Positions 16,201 to 30,059 of a stretch of 64,000 nucleotides of DNA are shown here, one piece after another. The stretch covers positions 2,431,001 to 2,495,000 of the forward strand of contig OZ025270.1 in assembly GCA_964019165.1 (NCBI GenBank). Direction: 5' to 3'. The notes beneath the pieces are model-generated. The model was not told the DNA's origin and did not search any database. It was given only the letters and a program-made list of their open reading frames with translations. The DNA comes from Mastigias papua. Its lineage: Eukaryota; Cnidaria; Scyphozoa; Rhizostomeae; Mastigiidae. Made by a program: the position numbers and the translations under genes. How positions within the stretch are numbered: position 1 is the first letter of the stretch; each line of letters begins with the position of its first letter.

Positions 16201-19041
16201 ACTTCATAGAAGAACTGTCACAAAAATTGTCAAAGTTCTTTAAGTACTACTAGCGGCAATAATGATATTTGAGGGAGGAACTCTAAGCCAAAGTAAAGAG
16301 TGTAGCACCAATATCCCTTTATGCTATTACCCATGCCCCTGAACAGAAAGAATCAAATTATATATAATATAGCTAGTCTAAGCTTATGGCTACTGAGAAT
16401 ATACGCTGTAAATAGTGATAATTATATGGCTATGATTCAAAATCACCACTTACTTAATTACTTGTGAAATAGTATTTGGTCCAAACCATTGACCAATTTG
16501 TTTTCCTTCACTGACACCCATTTGAGCTGTAATACATAAACACTAGGAATCTAGCTTTTCCAGACTACATTATCAGTCAAACATAAATGCTTCAAAGACA
16601 ACTGGCAGAGCATCTGTTACAAACAGTAATCAATATATGGGGCTTTTTGAAATTATTGTAATTCCTAAATGATAAAGTATTGTCATGCACCAATTATGCA
16701 TCAGATGCAATTCAAAGAAAGCTTAGAAAAAAATCAAGAAATCATACCAATCTGATGGATTGAATATAGACTGTCCTTCTTCTCAAGAAAAGACTTCAAG
16801 ATCTTGAAGAAAGAGAAAAGTAGGATACTGAAGAACAATATTAAGCAGGCTACATATTACATAATAACTAACTGTTGATCAGTCAATAATCTGGCTTTGA
16901 TTATCATGATATAGACTTCCAACCAAGTCAATATGTCTTGTCAATATGCCTTGTCAATTTAACAAGTGCTCTTAATATCTTCTACAGATATTTCAAATAA
17001 ATTTATCAAAAAATAATTCTCTGATGGAAGATATAAACTTACCATCATATATGTAGGATTAGATGTTTTTGGTTTCCACCTCCATTCTAGGAGAAAAATA
17101 AATGGAGTAACACCAAGTAACACAATAAAGTGAAAAATGTGAATGGAAGATTTGTGTCAAATCAATCCCAACATACTTTTTCCAAGATGCCTGAGCACCA
17201 TAGCTTGTGCCAACATCATTTGCCCACATCGGAGCATACATCCCCAGCCAGAATCTGAGGTTGGGCCTGTTCCACCTAAAAGAAGAAAAGTAAATGATAC
17301 TTTCACTGCTGATTATATTTTTCAATATCTTCTCGCAAGTTCACATTTAAAGGTTGAGGCCATATTTTCTTATTTTTGTTGTCTAGATAGATTTCTGGTA
17401 GTTAGGTACTTCTTAAAGCAGAGCAAGTATGACATAGTTAAACAAGTTAGATATTTCTGTCAACACTAATAAACAAATCAAAATAGGTGAATGTTTAACA
17501 TAGAGGGTTGCTTGTTCAAAACATAATAAGCCAAAGGTGTAAATAATGCTAAAAACAATTAAAAAAACACAAATAATAATGAAAAGAGTTCCTTCTAGAT
17601 TTAGGTAACAAACTCAACCTTAAAATTTCAGGTATTAGAAACTAATAAGAGTCCAAAAAAACTAGGATTAATGGGTTAAAACTAAAAGAACTTGGTATCT
17701 TAGGTGTAGGAGGCAGGGGACTGGGGGCTGCAGCTCCCTCCAGTTGGGCAGAATCCCATTTGATCTCAACACATTTTTAGAAAAAACCATAGTTTTTACA
17801 TAAATCAGCAATAACTTATCTGGCTGCTTCTCCAGTTCTCTTGTTCATTTGGGCAGAGAGCTTTTATTGCCCCTAAATTGCTAGTGCTCCTACACCCATT
17901 TCTGGTATACAGCATTGAAGAATTATATCTTACCAATAGGTTTGAAATTTTTACGATATGTGAACCAGAACAGAGAAAGTATCTCATCATTGAAGTCATC
18001 AAACTCTAGAAATGACATGAAGCAAAGAAAGAATAAGCCAGAAATATCAAAATAAATACATTACATGATTTTGTAGCCTACTTATGATAAATACTAGTTC
18101 TGTGAAGGACACCTGGAGCTTCTCAAGAAGTTTTGACAAGCAGTAACTTTATCAAAATATATGTTTGTGAAATTGTAAATAAAGAAAGCATTGACTTATT
18201 TAACATCAAACAAGTATGACAGCACCTTAGTAAATTTGGCAATTTAATCAAATTCTAATCATAGCAACGTCACAAAACAATAGATCTTGTGTCAATGATT
18301 CACAAAAAGTAAACACACAGAGTAAAATACTTCTCAGTCCTTAAAGTCAGTCTGGCCAATAACTCTAGCATTCTACTGGAATGCAGAGTAAAGGGACCGC
18401 TGCCAAAAATGGGTCTTGCACAAAAGTATTCTCAGCAGTTTTATTGCGCCGATCATCTCTTACAAAGTGCATCAAATCAAAATTTCCATTTTGTTTCGCT
18501 ATCAAACCAACGCTGTCCCTGTTTGGTAGTAGACGTTAAATCAATATTCTCGTTTCAGTATCGGCACTAGGGTGCTATTTGAGGCCACTCTGATACATAT
18601 GCACAAGGACAACGAGTTTCGTACACAACCTCTGTTACAGCATTCGTGCACGTAGATTACGTGTTTTTCTGCGTTCCTCACAATAAGCGTCAGTGTCACA
18701 TATTTCATTTCAGGAATACCTTGATATGGACATCTTAGTAAACACAAGAATGTAACTATGTCATATTCACATAGAAACTTAGGTCATTTGAAGCACTTGC
18801 TTTCTATAAGAAAGGAGACGAAAAAATGGCAAGTTATGTCAGAACGGCCACTAGGCCTAGCAATCGTTAGTAATGATGCAACGGGTGAGAGTATCAAGCT
18901 TTAAGTCCTCATACCATCATCCAACACAAAATGCTTGCCGAGAACCCAAGCAGGCTCACTATAGTCAAGATAACTCTCACTGGGTACAAATGATATACCA
19001 TCGTATGTGAGCACCGCAGCGTCCATGATTGGACCAGCCAT
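10265..19041 (-). CDS. ATG4: Autophagy cysteine protease ATG4 (14 exons)
   Basis: ATG4 trims the C-terminus of ATG8/LC3 precursors and removes ATG8 from lipid during autophagy; it is cytosolic. Exons, in order: 18915-19041, 17934-18005, 17177-17275, 17043-17086, 16748-16802, 16454-16526, 15816-15895, 14724-15007, 13701-13779, 13348-13427, 12744-12806, 12169-12225, 10732-10849, 10265-10341. They sum to 1308 bp (435 residues plus stop) with matching phases throughout. The catalytic triad is visible: C79 in TSDSGWGCMLRCGQM, and D312 and H314 in YLDPHTT. Other family blocks are SEPAWVLGK, IPLRLGLSEIN, FIGGRPNHAHYFIGF and PMFEL. YDGI at 13-16 and the final EYEIL (431-435) sit where vertebrate ATG4B has LC3-interacting motifs. 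M6 (MDAAVLTYD) is an alternative start that matches vertebrate ATG4B better. Intron 8 and intron 12 each contain a MITE. Confidence 0.95.
11367..11575. mobile_element. Foldback MITE family F, copy 1 (in ATG4 intron 12)
   Basis: This is one of four copies in the window. The arms carry TATTTTCTCCCAACCTAATT (here TATATTCTCCC) and, inverted, AATTAGCTTGGGCAAAATA. Inside them are CAATC and GATGATTGGTCAATTAG blocks, and outside CAAATATTTGA and CACTTGGAGGCTATGC. The element has no coding capacity. Confidence 0.8.
14218..14566. mobile_element. MITE family R copy (in ATG4 intron 8)
   Basis: The ends are inverted: left ACACGGTTTTTTATATAAGA and right (reverse complement) ACACGTTTTTTTTATAAGAA. The interior matches, in reverse orientation, the segment at about 34890-35220 (shared blocks around TTAAGAAACACTTCAG and GGCTGGGATG). 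The open frame at 14190-14501 is not a gene. Confidence 0.6.
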
Positions 19042-20277
19042 ATTATTAGCTTTCTTCGTTATTCTTGTCAACAAAATTTTTCACTCAAATCTTGACTCAT
19101 GGTCAAGGAGCTAAAAGACGGACCAGATGCACTTGTCCATAATCTCCCCCCGAGAACTGGTCGACAATCAAGAGTAGCTAGGGCTTGGTATTTTCTCAGC
19201 AAAATCGGCAAGGAAAAATTGAATGTTCTGAGTTTTCTTCCTACTTAGGCCATTATCTCATTTTGTTATAAAAACTTCGACCGTCTTCGATGGTTCCTGA
19301 AGTCCCTGACGTAAAACTTTAGTCTATTGTTGTGGATAAAAGGAAGCGTTGGTTGTTATCATTGACAACAAATGCATTAAATGATGACGTTAATGTACTT
19401 TCCCAATAAAATCGGAGGAGTAGTGCTAATTTCTTAGCATATAGTTACGTCTGCTGCATCCTTTTATAAGGAACCACTTTGCAAGGAACCTTTATGTGGT
19501 AGAAGGCCAAGAATTTAAAGGAACTTGCATTGCTGAAGATGGATAGAAGCACTATGGAAATTTTATTTTTGAGTACGTTTACCACTGCAAAAAATATAAT
19601 TGCTCTTAAAGATTATATTCTCATACCAAAAAAAATGCAATTGACACTACCCAAAGAGTTGTCGAGTCTCGTTATAGCATAATACTTATCTCTTGACAGG
19701 ATAAGTGAAGCTCGCACCTGTTTTCTAACGAAAGCTCACTTATGCAAACAATCTAACTATTGTTGAAGCTTGAGGCTTGCACTATTATTAAATCATTCCC
19801 ATAAATCAGCGTTTCTGAGCTTTGATGTTCCCACAGACTACGTCACTATATTCTTGTAGAAAGGTGTATTCGTTGCAACCTGCTTTTGCACTTGACACTT
19901 CTTTCCTTGCTTCTGGAACTTTCAGTGCTAAACTATGGTCAATAGAAATCCAAAAATAAAGATTCTTTAGAACAAGGTCCTGAACTAGGTTCGTTTTAAA
20001 CAGAAAAAGGGCATTTACAGACTGAAACCCGAGCAAAATTGGCAACTTAATGGGTATTTAGCAGTTAAGTATTTGCACTGCTAGAAAATTAACTTCCGAT
20101 TTCTTATTCGCAAGTCTTCATGTTCTAAAGATGGGTGCAGTACTCCCACACCCCCTATAAGCTACACCCCTGTCTATGGTCCTCAGTCCTCAATGAAATG
20201 CTGAGATATTATAGACACTGCTTAGATTAAAAATTTTTCTACTTTGTAACATACTTTAATCAACTATTTACTACAAG

Positions 20278-20502
<225 letters not shown>

Positions 20503-20571
20503 ATGCAATTTATATACGTTGTGGATATGGCTTAGGATCAGTTATGTATATATAGATATATGTATATATAT

Positions 20572-20696
20572 AAAGAATAAACCACAAATATACTATCCTT
20601 TTAGTAAACGTTTCGATTAAAATCTTCATCAGTACTGATGAAGATTTTAATCGAAACGTTTACTTAAAGGATAGTATATTTGTGGTCTATTCTTTT
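20572..20696. repeat. Palindromic repeat P, copy 2, hammerhead-like core on both strands
   Basis: An almost perfect 125-bp palindrome is centred on CTTCATCAGTACTGATGAAG. On the plus strand CTGATGA is at 20635-20641, followed by A, GATT-TT-AATC (20643-20652) and GAAA (20653-20656). The reverse strand reads the same. The outer arms are ACCACAAATATACTATCC and its complement. Confidence 0.9.
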
Positions 20697-21281
20697 TATG
20701 TAATTTATATACGTTGTGGATGCGGTTTAGGATTAGTTTATATATATATGTATATATATTTATATACATGTACATGTATCAACTCTCAGGCAGGCACTTC
20801 TACAATAAAATAGGTGTTGCTTCTCAGGGTGCTCGATATCTTTAACATTAAATCTGAAATAAATCTATATTTCTACAGATGCTACGTAGTCAACGGCTCT
20901 GCTGGTCGTTAAATCTCTGATACTGTATATATCACACAAATATGTCTACCATGGACTAGAATTCCATAGTAATTGATAAGATAAATAAATTACAGGTACC
21001 ATTTGATGGAGAATTCCAATGTTGAATGTGATGTTGTATACCTAGGTATTTGCTGTTGGCGCAAATAATTTCTTCTGACTCAAATGAAGAGACGAATAGA
21101 TAGCCATTAAACGGACTGGAGCATTCAAGGAGGGGAGGCTTAATTTATAATTATGCACTCTCACACAAATGGTCCATAATGGTATGCATTTCGAAGAGTA
21201 TCTGCACCATCTTACAAGCCAGTTCAATACTTAGTCTTTCTCATAACAACTCGTGTTGGGAAGATACTATGGGGTGATATT

Positions 21282-21550
21282 CAGTAGCGTAACAGAACGG
21301 TTTGAGGATCTTCGGGTTATTTTCTGGGGGGCCTTTCCAAACTTAAAATATTTCTCTCAGATCTAGAGAAAGTAACAAATAAGAACCCTTATCAATAAAG
21401 GAGAAAATAAGCTCATTTTGTGGCTTTTTATATCAATAAATGCCAAAACCTGTCCATTTTAAACTTTCAAAGGGCCCCTTTGAGGCCTTAAAATGGTTTA
21501 GAGGCCCTTAGGAGTTACCCTAACTTAAAGCCTTGTTGCTTACGCTACTG
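21282..21550. mobile_element. hAT-type MITE with 8-bp target duplication
   Basis: The ends are CAGTAGCGTAACAGAAC and, inverted, CAGTAGCGTAAGCAACAAGG. The flanks are GTGATATT (21274-21281) and CTGATATT (21551-21558), a 7/8 match consistent with the 8-bp target duplication of hAT elements. The element is 269 bp with no coding frame. Confidence 0.8.
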
Positions 21551-22963
21551 CTGATATTCATTCAATTGGAAACAACACTTGGAACATAGGGGAACAGTCA
21601 CTAAGTATCAAAGAAAAAGGAGGGTGGAGACAAATGAAAATCTAGCTCAAAAGTTTTGTCCCCCGTGAAGAATGCACAAACTATCTGCAGCCCTAATTTC
21701 AGGATTCAAAAGATTTTGATACCCCAGCTATGCAAATAGGATTGAATACAAATATTGCAATTATCACGCATCTCAGTAACAGTTGAATATTCTCCAAGTA
21801 CCTGCCAGCCTACCACTTCTGGTTTTTCCGGGAATTTTATTTCATATAGCAACTTGAAAGTTCTTATTTATTTCATACCCCTATACCAACACAGTCAAAA
21901 TTTCAGATCCCAGCTCAATCCCCTCCATTCCCAGTTTCCTCAATACTTCATGACTGCTCCCTAGAGTAATTTACTTCTGGAGTGACTCCTTAGTTAAGGC
22001 TACCTGGTGTATCTGTCACAAAAGCTACCGAAGTTAATTTAATCCAAAGATGAAAATACAAAAATAGACCTATATATCAAATCTAAACTTCGATCATTGT
22101 ACCTCGCTGTCTTTCTTCATTAGAAAGAACTACAATTGTTGGATATATATGAAAAAAACAAGAATAATTTAGAAACTCCTCTCAAATAAGATTGTCAGTT
22201 AAGCGTAATTAAATGGACAGTGTGCTCAAAGATATCAATCTTAGGGTTTGGTAATATCATTTGAAACTATGACGTAAAACACGAAATTACTTAAAAAGCA
22301 TTTTGTTTTTGCTTCATTTCGTTAGCCGTAGCCGAGCGATTTTTGGCGTAGTAATCTGAAATATTTGACGCACTATTCGACGCCAAATTGACTCGAATTG
22401 AAAGCTCCATTAAAGAAAGCACAACTTGCATTAGCTGTATTAATAATAATTAGGAGGAGGAAACAAAAATGCAAAAACAGAAGCATCTGAGCGCGATGAT
22501 GGATACATCGCTGAAGGGAGCTTGGGGCATTCAACGATCTTGTTCAAGAGTTGGCAGCTAAGGACAGAGTAATGTTTACCTGATATTTAAGGCTAAACCA
22601 CGACACATTTGGCGAAAGTTTTGAAAATATCAGGCCTCTAATACAGAAATAAGATACAAAAATGTGAGAGGCTATAAGCCAAATGTAGACAAGGTCTTTC
22701 TTGCCATAAATCTACTGGCAGTCGCGTACACAAGTCAGGTTTAATTTTTCTCATCCTTTATCTTATCGTATATAAGGCAAAGATACATTTGAGTTTATCG
22801 CCCATCATAATATAGATTTGTATTATGGCCAGTGTCTAGAACTGTATCAATATCATTAAATGTGACTGGGATGGAGCCATTATCACAAGAAGACAAGAAG
22901 ACTCTCAAGTCAGAGGGCACTCAGCTCAACATGACAGTAACGGGGCACAACTACTCTTTGGAT

Positions 22964-25900
22964 TCAGCAATAGTATTCTGATAGCCTCTTTTTTTCATCG
23001 TCTTCAGAATCCAACTGCAAGGAAGGATTATCAATGCCTATCTTTAATCCGTCTGTGTTCGTTGGTGGTAAAACAGCATCCTCTTTCACAGGTCCTTCTG
23101 GTTCATCGTCTTCCGTAATGGGAGGAGGGAGTGTTGACAGATCTGGCAAAGGCTCGTCCTCATTCTCATTTTGAACGTCTGCATCATTTTGAAGCAAGGA
23201 CTCCTCAGCTGCTTCATCTGATTTTTCAACCGATCTATCACTTCTCTTAAATGTCATCATCTTTTCGCCCGATTTGTTATTGGACACTTGAGCTTCTCCC
23301 CCCTTGCTCAACTCTGTGTTTTCAGACACTCCTTTTCCATTCAGTAAATCGATTAAAGAGCCTTCATTTCTTCGAGGCTTTACAGTGCTTGTGAAAGTGC
23401 CACATCTGGTTCTTAATTCATCACCCGCATTTTTGTCAGCATTGCTTTCAGCTACAGCTTCAGAAGAAATACTCAAAATCGAGGAATCACTTTTCTCTTT
23501 AGTGTCCAACTCAATTCCTTCATCTGCATCGCTGTACATATCTTCCCCTATGGCCATTAATGATTTTCTCAGATTGTTGTTTTTCCGTAACGTATTCCAA
23601 TGTGCTTTCAGATCACTCCTACTTTCCTCTTCCTTTGCGTCTTCCGATTCTCTGAAAGGAAATACTAAGCGTCACAAGGAGTGATCTCCAAGAAGTTATT
23701 TGAGCAGGTGTTTAATGTCTATTGTTTCTTAAAATAAGATGCCTGTAGCAAAGTATACTAGGCAGTCAAAAGTTGAACGTTGTGTGCTGTAGTCTGTGTT
23801 ATACACTTGGAGTGAATGCACTCAGGAGGAACTGAAATGAAGTTATACGTTAACTTTCATGAACCAGATGTGTCGTGGAGAGGGGTTCGGGGGAGGGACT
23901 CAGCTCCCCTTTCAAAAATGAATAGAGTTGTTTGGGGGAGGGTCAGTCCCCTTCCAAAGGGCGCATACTAGTTTGGTGAATTCCAAGTTTGATAATATGA
24001 ACCAACCCTTTACTACGGTTTCATGTTTGTTTACATCAACTACCTGCCTGCATCACAGGCATCATGGTTAACGTCTTCAGGTGGCACCAATGGTGGAGCA
24101 GGTATTTTATAAGAAACTAAGAATTCGGTAAGCTGAGAATGTGGCCCAGTAAAGACTAGGTTTTAATACTGTAAATTTTGTGGGCTCTAAATTTAAAATT
24201 TGAATGATTCCATTGGAAGTACAAAAGATTTACTATTTTCCAGTCATGCTTATAATGGATAAAAAGTCTCACTTCCAAGATATCATCTGAGGGAGGGGAC
24301 TGGGTCAACGTAAGCTATGGGCTGATCCCCCCTTCCGGGCTCCCTCTCTTCTATACTACTGTTCTGACATTATACATAGATAAGACAATAGAGGTTGGAG
24401 CTATAATAGCAACCTGGAAGGCCTCGATGAAAGCAGAGAAATTCCTTAGCAAATTGCCCCCTCTTTATCTACGAATACATAGCTATACTCACAAAGATCT
24501 TTGCTCATCGTTTCTTTTCTTCCTTCGAATCATACATATGCATCCAATCAGAATGCAGAGGAATATTCCTCCTCCTCCACTTCCAGCAGCAATCATTATT
24601 ATTTGTTCTGAAACAAATTGTGAAAGTTTTTTGATCGTAAAACCACAGCTATATATATTCCATTTTCACATCAAACTAAACCAATAACCGTAACCTGACT
24701 TGTACTGCTTGATGATTTCCTGTAACATATTTGTCGTTTTTCTTTTTTATTGTGTAGCATTGATGTTAAACGAATGCACTTGTAGTCTCTCTTTTCTACG
24801 TAAGGCTATAGGGTAGTCCCAGTCCGTTGTTTTGTAGGTATTGCAAAGCGTAACTTGCATTGTAAAAGCTCTTCATGGTATAGAAAAAAACTATATCAAG
24901 TGTGTAATTGAAAATGTAAAAGAAATGTAGGAATCTATCATTTAGAGTTGTCAACTTTGGTTAGACATAGTGATTCCCCGGCTAAACATAGTGATTCCCC
25001 GGCTAAACATAGTGATTCCCCGGCTAAACATAGTGATTCCCCAGCAGATATTCTATAAATCAATACTTGTAGCACAAACCAAGTAATTAAATGTCCGTAA
25101 CGCATTGATTGCACTCTATTACTATTTGCAAAGATATACGATATCCATACTTACCAGCTTTTGATAGATGCAATAGGAAAAGGAAGTGGAGATTTATATT
25201 TAAGTCTGTTCAAGCAGGGGTACCCCAGATTGGGAAGAGAAAATAACGGGACACTGCCTGCACTATTTATATATCAGGGGTCAGGTGCTTTGAAATTTAA
25301 GAACAATGCAAGGCTCAAGCTTCACCGAGGTTTAGATTTGAGTCTTTTTTATACAAAACAAAGCAAATTGAGCTTCACCTATCCTGTCTGGAACTCGTTG
25401 CACTATGATGCGATTCAGCAACTCTTCAGGAAGTGTCCGTTACACACTTTCTAGTACAAGAATATAGTCTATACGAGAATTAATGCTCAAAATCGCTAAA
25501 ATTCAAGAATAATTTAGGAATACTCTTAGGTTCAAAATAAAGAAATTTAAGAATATTGAGGCTCGGTGAAAAAGTAGGTAATAGTATAAAAAAAAGATGT
25601 GTACTTACTCTGATTATCATTGTTATCTCCATTGGGGGCAGGACCTGTTGGTTTTACTGATGATGAGCTCAAAGTAGAACTGGAACTCGTTGAGATACTA
25701 GTAACACTACTCTTCATAGAGGTGGTAATTGGAGCACCTGTTCTGCCTATGTTAGTTGTATTTGCTGATACAATTGAATGGCTTTGCATGCTAGCAGGGC
25801 TTTCCGAAAGATCAATATGAGTATCTGAGGTTGATGCCGACGACTGGCTCACTGTGCTAGGTTGCAGTAACATTACTGAACTGCTGATTGCGTGTAGGGT

Positions 25901-27190
25901 ACTAGCTGGTATTGATAGCGAAAGCGCTGAGCTTGATGAATCTTCAATTCTGCTTATATATAGTTTACTGGTTGTTGTTGGCTGTCGCCGAAGACTTGTA
26001 TTTGTCACTGTAAAGTTTGAAGTTTGAGTAGAGCTCTTCAAAGAAGAGCTTACACGTAATTGAAGCACTGAAGACGACATAAGTGAGCTTATATATGAAT
26101 GTGAAGGTGATAGCAAAGGCTGGAAAGAAGAATATGATGTAACGAATGCTGATGTGGATTGCGCAGTTGAATTGACTGTGGCTTTCGGCAGTATAGTTCG
26201 CGATAGTGTTGAAGGTACTAACGATGTCATGGATGTTGTTGAGGGCACAGAATCTCCACTGACAGATGGAAATGAAGTCGTCTTGTTGTAGTTCACAGAA
26301 CTGCTCACTTCAGTGTTGTTTGGTTCGGTTGTCTTCAGCAACGTTGTTGTCATGGCTAGTGAGCTTTTCTCCGACCTTGTAGAGGACATATTGTTTATCA
26401 TACCAGGTGTGGAGCTCGAGTTCAATGCAATGGGTGTTGGTGTGGTGTAACTACTGTAACTAGTAATGCTGAGAGGTCCTGACGACGAAAACAGTGATAA
26501 TGAACTATTTAATTTCAGGATCATACTTTTCCCTGAGGAAGATGACGTTGCATTACTCGCATAACTAGTTCCAAGCAAACTGGATATTGTCGTGGTGTGC
26601 CTACTGCTAATAGTATTGCTAAGAAGTAGAGGTGATGCAAAATCTGCTACACTTGTCGCTGGTAAAATCCTAGATGTCATGGTTGACAGTGATACACTTG
26701 TCCTATCACTGTAATACGTAGAACCTACGGGAGTGGACGTAATTGCCATGCTGGTCTCATAAGTACTTCTATTATTGGTAGAATCCGACGACACAAGTGA
26801 CAGAGGTGTAACACTCACTACATAACTCGATATAGAACTTTCCACAAGGAATGACGACTCTCTGGATGAAAAGTAGGAGCTTGTGGAAATCACCGTCGAC
26901 TTTTCTCTTGAAGACAGTGTTGAGCTTTCATAGACTGCTGTCGATGCATCAGCAGCACTTTGACTCAAAGAATGTAAGGTGATCTGGCTTTGACTTGGAT
27001 GATAGGTGACAAGAACTGTGGGATGACAGTAAAAATGGAGTAAATGGCCATTGGACAAATTGGGTAAAGCTCAAACAATCAAGCATTGCTATAAGATATA
27101 ATCATGAACAATAAGATGGAAATAATGCTATTTCTTACCTATCAAAACCACAGAGTACTTAAACTGCTCCATTACTGACATTCTGTTCAT
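22964..27190 (-). CDS. Mucin-like single-pass membrane protein (4 exons, 753 residues)
   Basis: Exons 27139-27190, 25609-27015, 24493-24607 and 22964-23651 join with phases 1, 1, 2 and sum to 2262 bp without a stop until TGA. The first exon plus the start of exon 2 give a signal peptide (FKYSVVLIVLVTYHPS). Residues of about 25-480 are Ser/Thr-rich, with no cysteine in most of the stretch and many NxS/T sequons, a heavily O-glycosylated ectodomain. Exon 3 encodes the transmembrane helix (about 488-514), with an unusual GSGGGG stretch in it, then RRKKR as stop-transfer. Exon 4 encodes a 229-residue acidic cytoplasmic tail with SLIDLL (resembling a clathrin-box or dileucine-type site), YSDADEGIELD and a C-terminal SEYYC. 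I do not recognise an orthologue. CD34/podocalyxin-like sialomucins share this layout, but that is analogy only. Confidence 0.82.
24961..25041. repeat. Tandem repeat, 21-bp unit, four copies
   Basis: The unit GGCTAAACATAGTGATTCCCC is repeated about four times in intron 2 of the mucin-like gene. The first copy is slightly divergent (TTAGACATAG). Confidence 0.9.
25310..25590. repeat. Dispersed repeat S, copy 1
   Basis: About 280 bp matches 35975-36258 in the same orientation (shared blocks include CCTGTCTGGAACTC, GATTCAGC.ACTCTTCAG and TTAAGAATATTGAGGC). It lies in the intron just downstream of the large mucin exon. The open frame at 25161-25454 is not supported as a gene. Confidence 0.75.
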
Positions 27191-27335
27191 CACGTGAAAC
27201 ATTTAAACGCTCCTAATACGCTTACTACAAGGAATAAAGATAATAATGAGAACGGTATAACATTAAAAGCACTGTATTAGGTAATTTTATGAGTAATTGT
27301 ATGAGTAAAAAATATGAGTAAACAAATAAATAAAT

Positions 27336-27336
<1 letters not shown>

Positions 27337-27407
<71 letters not shown>

Positions 27408-27423
27408 ATATATATATATATAT
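27337..27423. repeat. (TA)n microsatellite
   Basis: TA repeat with TTTATATT interruptions, just upstream of the mucin-like gene. Confidence 0.95.
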
Positions 27424-27541
27424 GTAACACAAGAAGATTGAAGAACAGACATGTTATCAGCGACTCTGAGTTTCATGCTATTGCAATCGTCAGAGACTCT
27501 ATTGAAGAATATTATTTCTAACAAGTGTGATAGTGTTCTGT

Positions 27542-27713
<172 letters not shown>

Positions 27714-29912
27714 TATTAATAATAAGTAGTTAGTTAAGTGGGGTTCTCATTATTGCTCTATCTGGCTATTTAGTTATATAAACGTCTCTCTTTTCAAAAG
27801 TTAATCCTTAGATAAAGAGAAAATGACTACACCATTTTCCCGACAAGATAAGACATTCCGACAAATGGCAATCTAGTTCTATAGCGGGGCTTTTTGCCTT
27901 TCCTGATCCCCTCCATCTACGCCACTGCATGCCATGCTTGGCCTTGCATTGGTCTTGAACTCTCATGGCATAGCTGCATCCAGGATGTCAGCCTTCCATG
28001 ACAGCCCCTTTAGACAATTTTTTCCAACCGACCTAGGGAAGACTCAGGCTAGAAAATCAAGACAGAATGGAACGAGTTGGCAATTGCTGAGATCATGGTT
28101 TAATCAGATATAATCATAGGCAGAGTTATCAAAGCTAGCAGAAATCCAACAGACACAGATTAAATTTGGACAGCCCCCAGAAAATTTAGCTCCCCTAATT
28201 GAGAGCTTCCATGAAAATTTTTAGTTTCTCAACCCCTCCTGAACCAAGTATTTCTCAAATTTACCCTCCCTGATTTTCAGGGCGGGATGTAACCATGCAT
28301 TATCACGAATATTGGCTAGATGCAAACTTTCAACTTTACCATGTTAGGACAAACTGATAACTGAGAGCCACGGAAACGAAAAGCAGGTGTAAACTGGTGT
28401 CATACATGTGCTGTAGACGTCACGGCCATCAATCAGGACTTAGACACACAAATGTTGGGAAAGTCAACTCTTTCTACCTTGGTATGCAATTCAAAACAAT
28501 GCACAGTCTTTTTTCTCCCACGAATGATTGTCATTTCCTTCTTGATTTCTGTTCGGTCTTTTTCAAAACAGGCAAAAGCAGTTCATCAATAAAGTCAACC
28601 AATCTGATCTAACTTAGGTAATATACCCGTTGTATGTAAATACCTAATTCAGAACCAAAACAGCTATTTCAAGGAGCGCAAGCCCCAAAGGGATTTGACG
28701 TTCAAGTTCGTTTCATTGCTGTAAAATGAAACACATGACTAAACATCAGTAATATGAGAACATGGGAAGTTAACAGTGCAAACAATTATATCCTTATAAC
28801 AAAGAGTGCTGGTTCAGCAACAATTTGTGGTTTAGGAGCGGCTTTGTGGCCCTGAGACAACGGAATGGGAATGCCGTTGCATGTTTATGACAAGGCTAGC
28901 TTGTTTACCCATATGAACTGCAAGATATCCATGGTTACATCAATCTAAGGGATAGTCTGCCATCAACATAGGACAACTTGACGTGGGAGAAGTAGCGGTT
29001 ACCCAGAGACCGTGGTACCTACAAGTGACAGTTCATAACCAAAGTCCTCATTATGGGAAATACTTGTAACGTTGCTATTAACATACATGATGACCAATTA
29101 AATCCGTTACCATGGGAATATACAAGAAAGCCTATACTATATTGGATACAATATCTGAAGTTAATGCTTTAATCAACATTCATTTTCCAGGTACTGTTGT
29201 GTATTTCAACTGGAATAAATACAAAGGTCCATACCTAAAAAAATCACATACCTAAAAAAATCACAAACGAACTCTTACTCAGCAACGTTCAATATTGGTG
29301 GTTGGTGTTGGTTCAAAGTGAGATTCGTGCATACATACTCAACGCAGTGGCAGGAAGCCATTTCGGATTTCGTTGAGGCCCTAGTAAGGTTCTGCCATCG
29401 TACGTAGTAGGCAGACATAAGTAGCTTTACATTTTAATAAATGTAGCATGACTCACCGAATAATAATTATAATCTGAAGCAAAACATGATGTTTTGTGCC
29501 ATCAACAAAACTTCTTGTATTTGTGATCTCCAAATACCTGTGTGCTTCAAGAATTCAAATGAGTTATTAACTCATTAAATGAGAACACTGTATCATAGAA
29601 TGGCCACTGCTTTACACGCCAGTTGCCAACATTGTGCCTAACGGCACTGTTCCATTGCCGTAATCGGCTGTAATCAAAGATATCGAGACATACACGCTTC
29701 CATGTGCAGCTTGAGTCGAAATGTGAAACTGAAATGATCTCGATGGGACAATCGCGGAAGGCTATCGCCGCCGCTGCGACAAATGATTTCCGGGTTCACC
29801 AGAACAATTCGTGCATAATACTGCCTAAGCAATATTTGTGTAATCATGCCAATGGGGATATCCCAAGCTTTAGTGAAAGGAAAAACGTCCTCTAGGTGAA
29901 AGAGCTAAACAC
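27714..29912. other. Intergenic, nothing supported
   Basis: About 2.2 kb of unique-looking DNA without a recognisable exon, RNA gene or terminal-repeat element. Confidence 0.45.
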
Positions 29913-30059
29913 CAGGCACGGCGTCGGCAAGGGGCTGGAGGGATTTAGCTCCCCCACTTTTTGCTAGTAGTGATTTGTCTAGCTTTTATCATGCAATGTA
30001 CTGTTTGTATCCCCACTCTTCTGTGTAGCCCCACTTTTTAATTGATAATGCCGTGCCTG
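29913..30059. mobile_element. Short hAT-like MITE
   Basis: The ends are CAGGCACGGCGTC and, inverted, CAGGCACGGCATTATC, 147 bp apart, with C-rich interior. The flanks share only AACAC, so the target duplication is degraded or misplaced by me. Confidence 0.6.
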
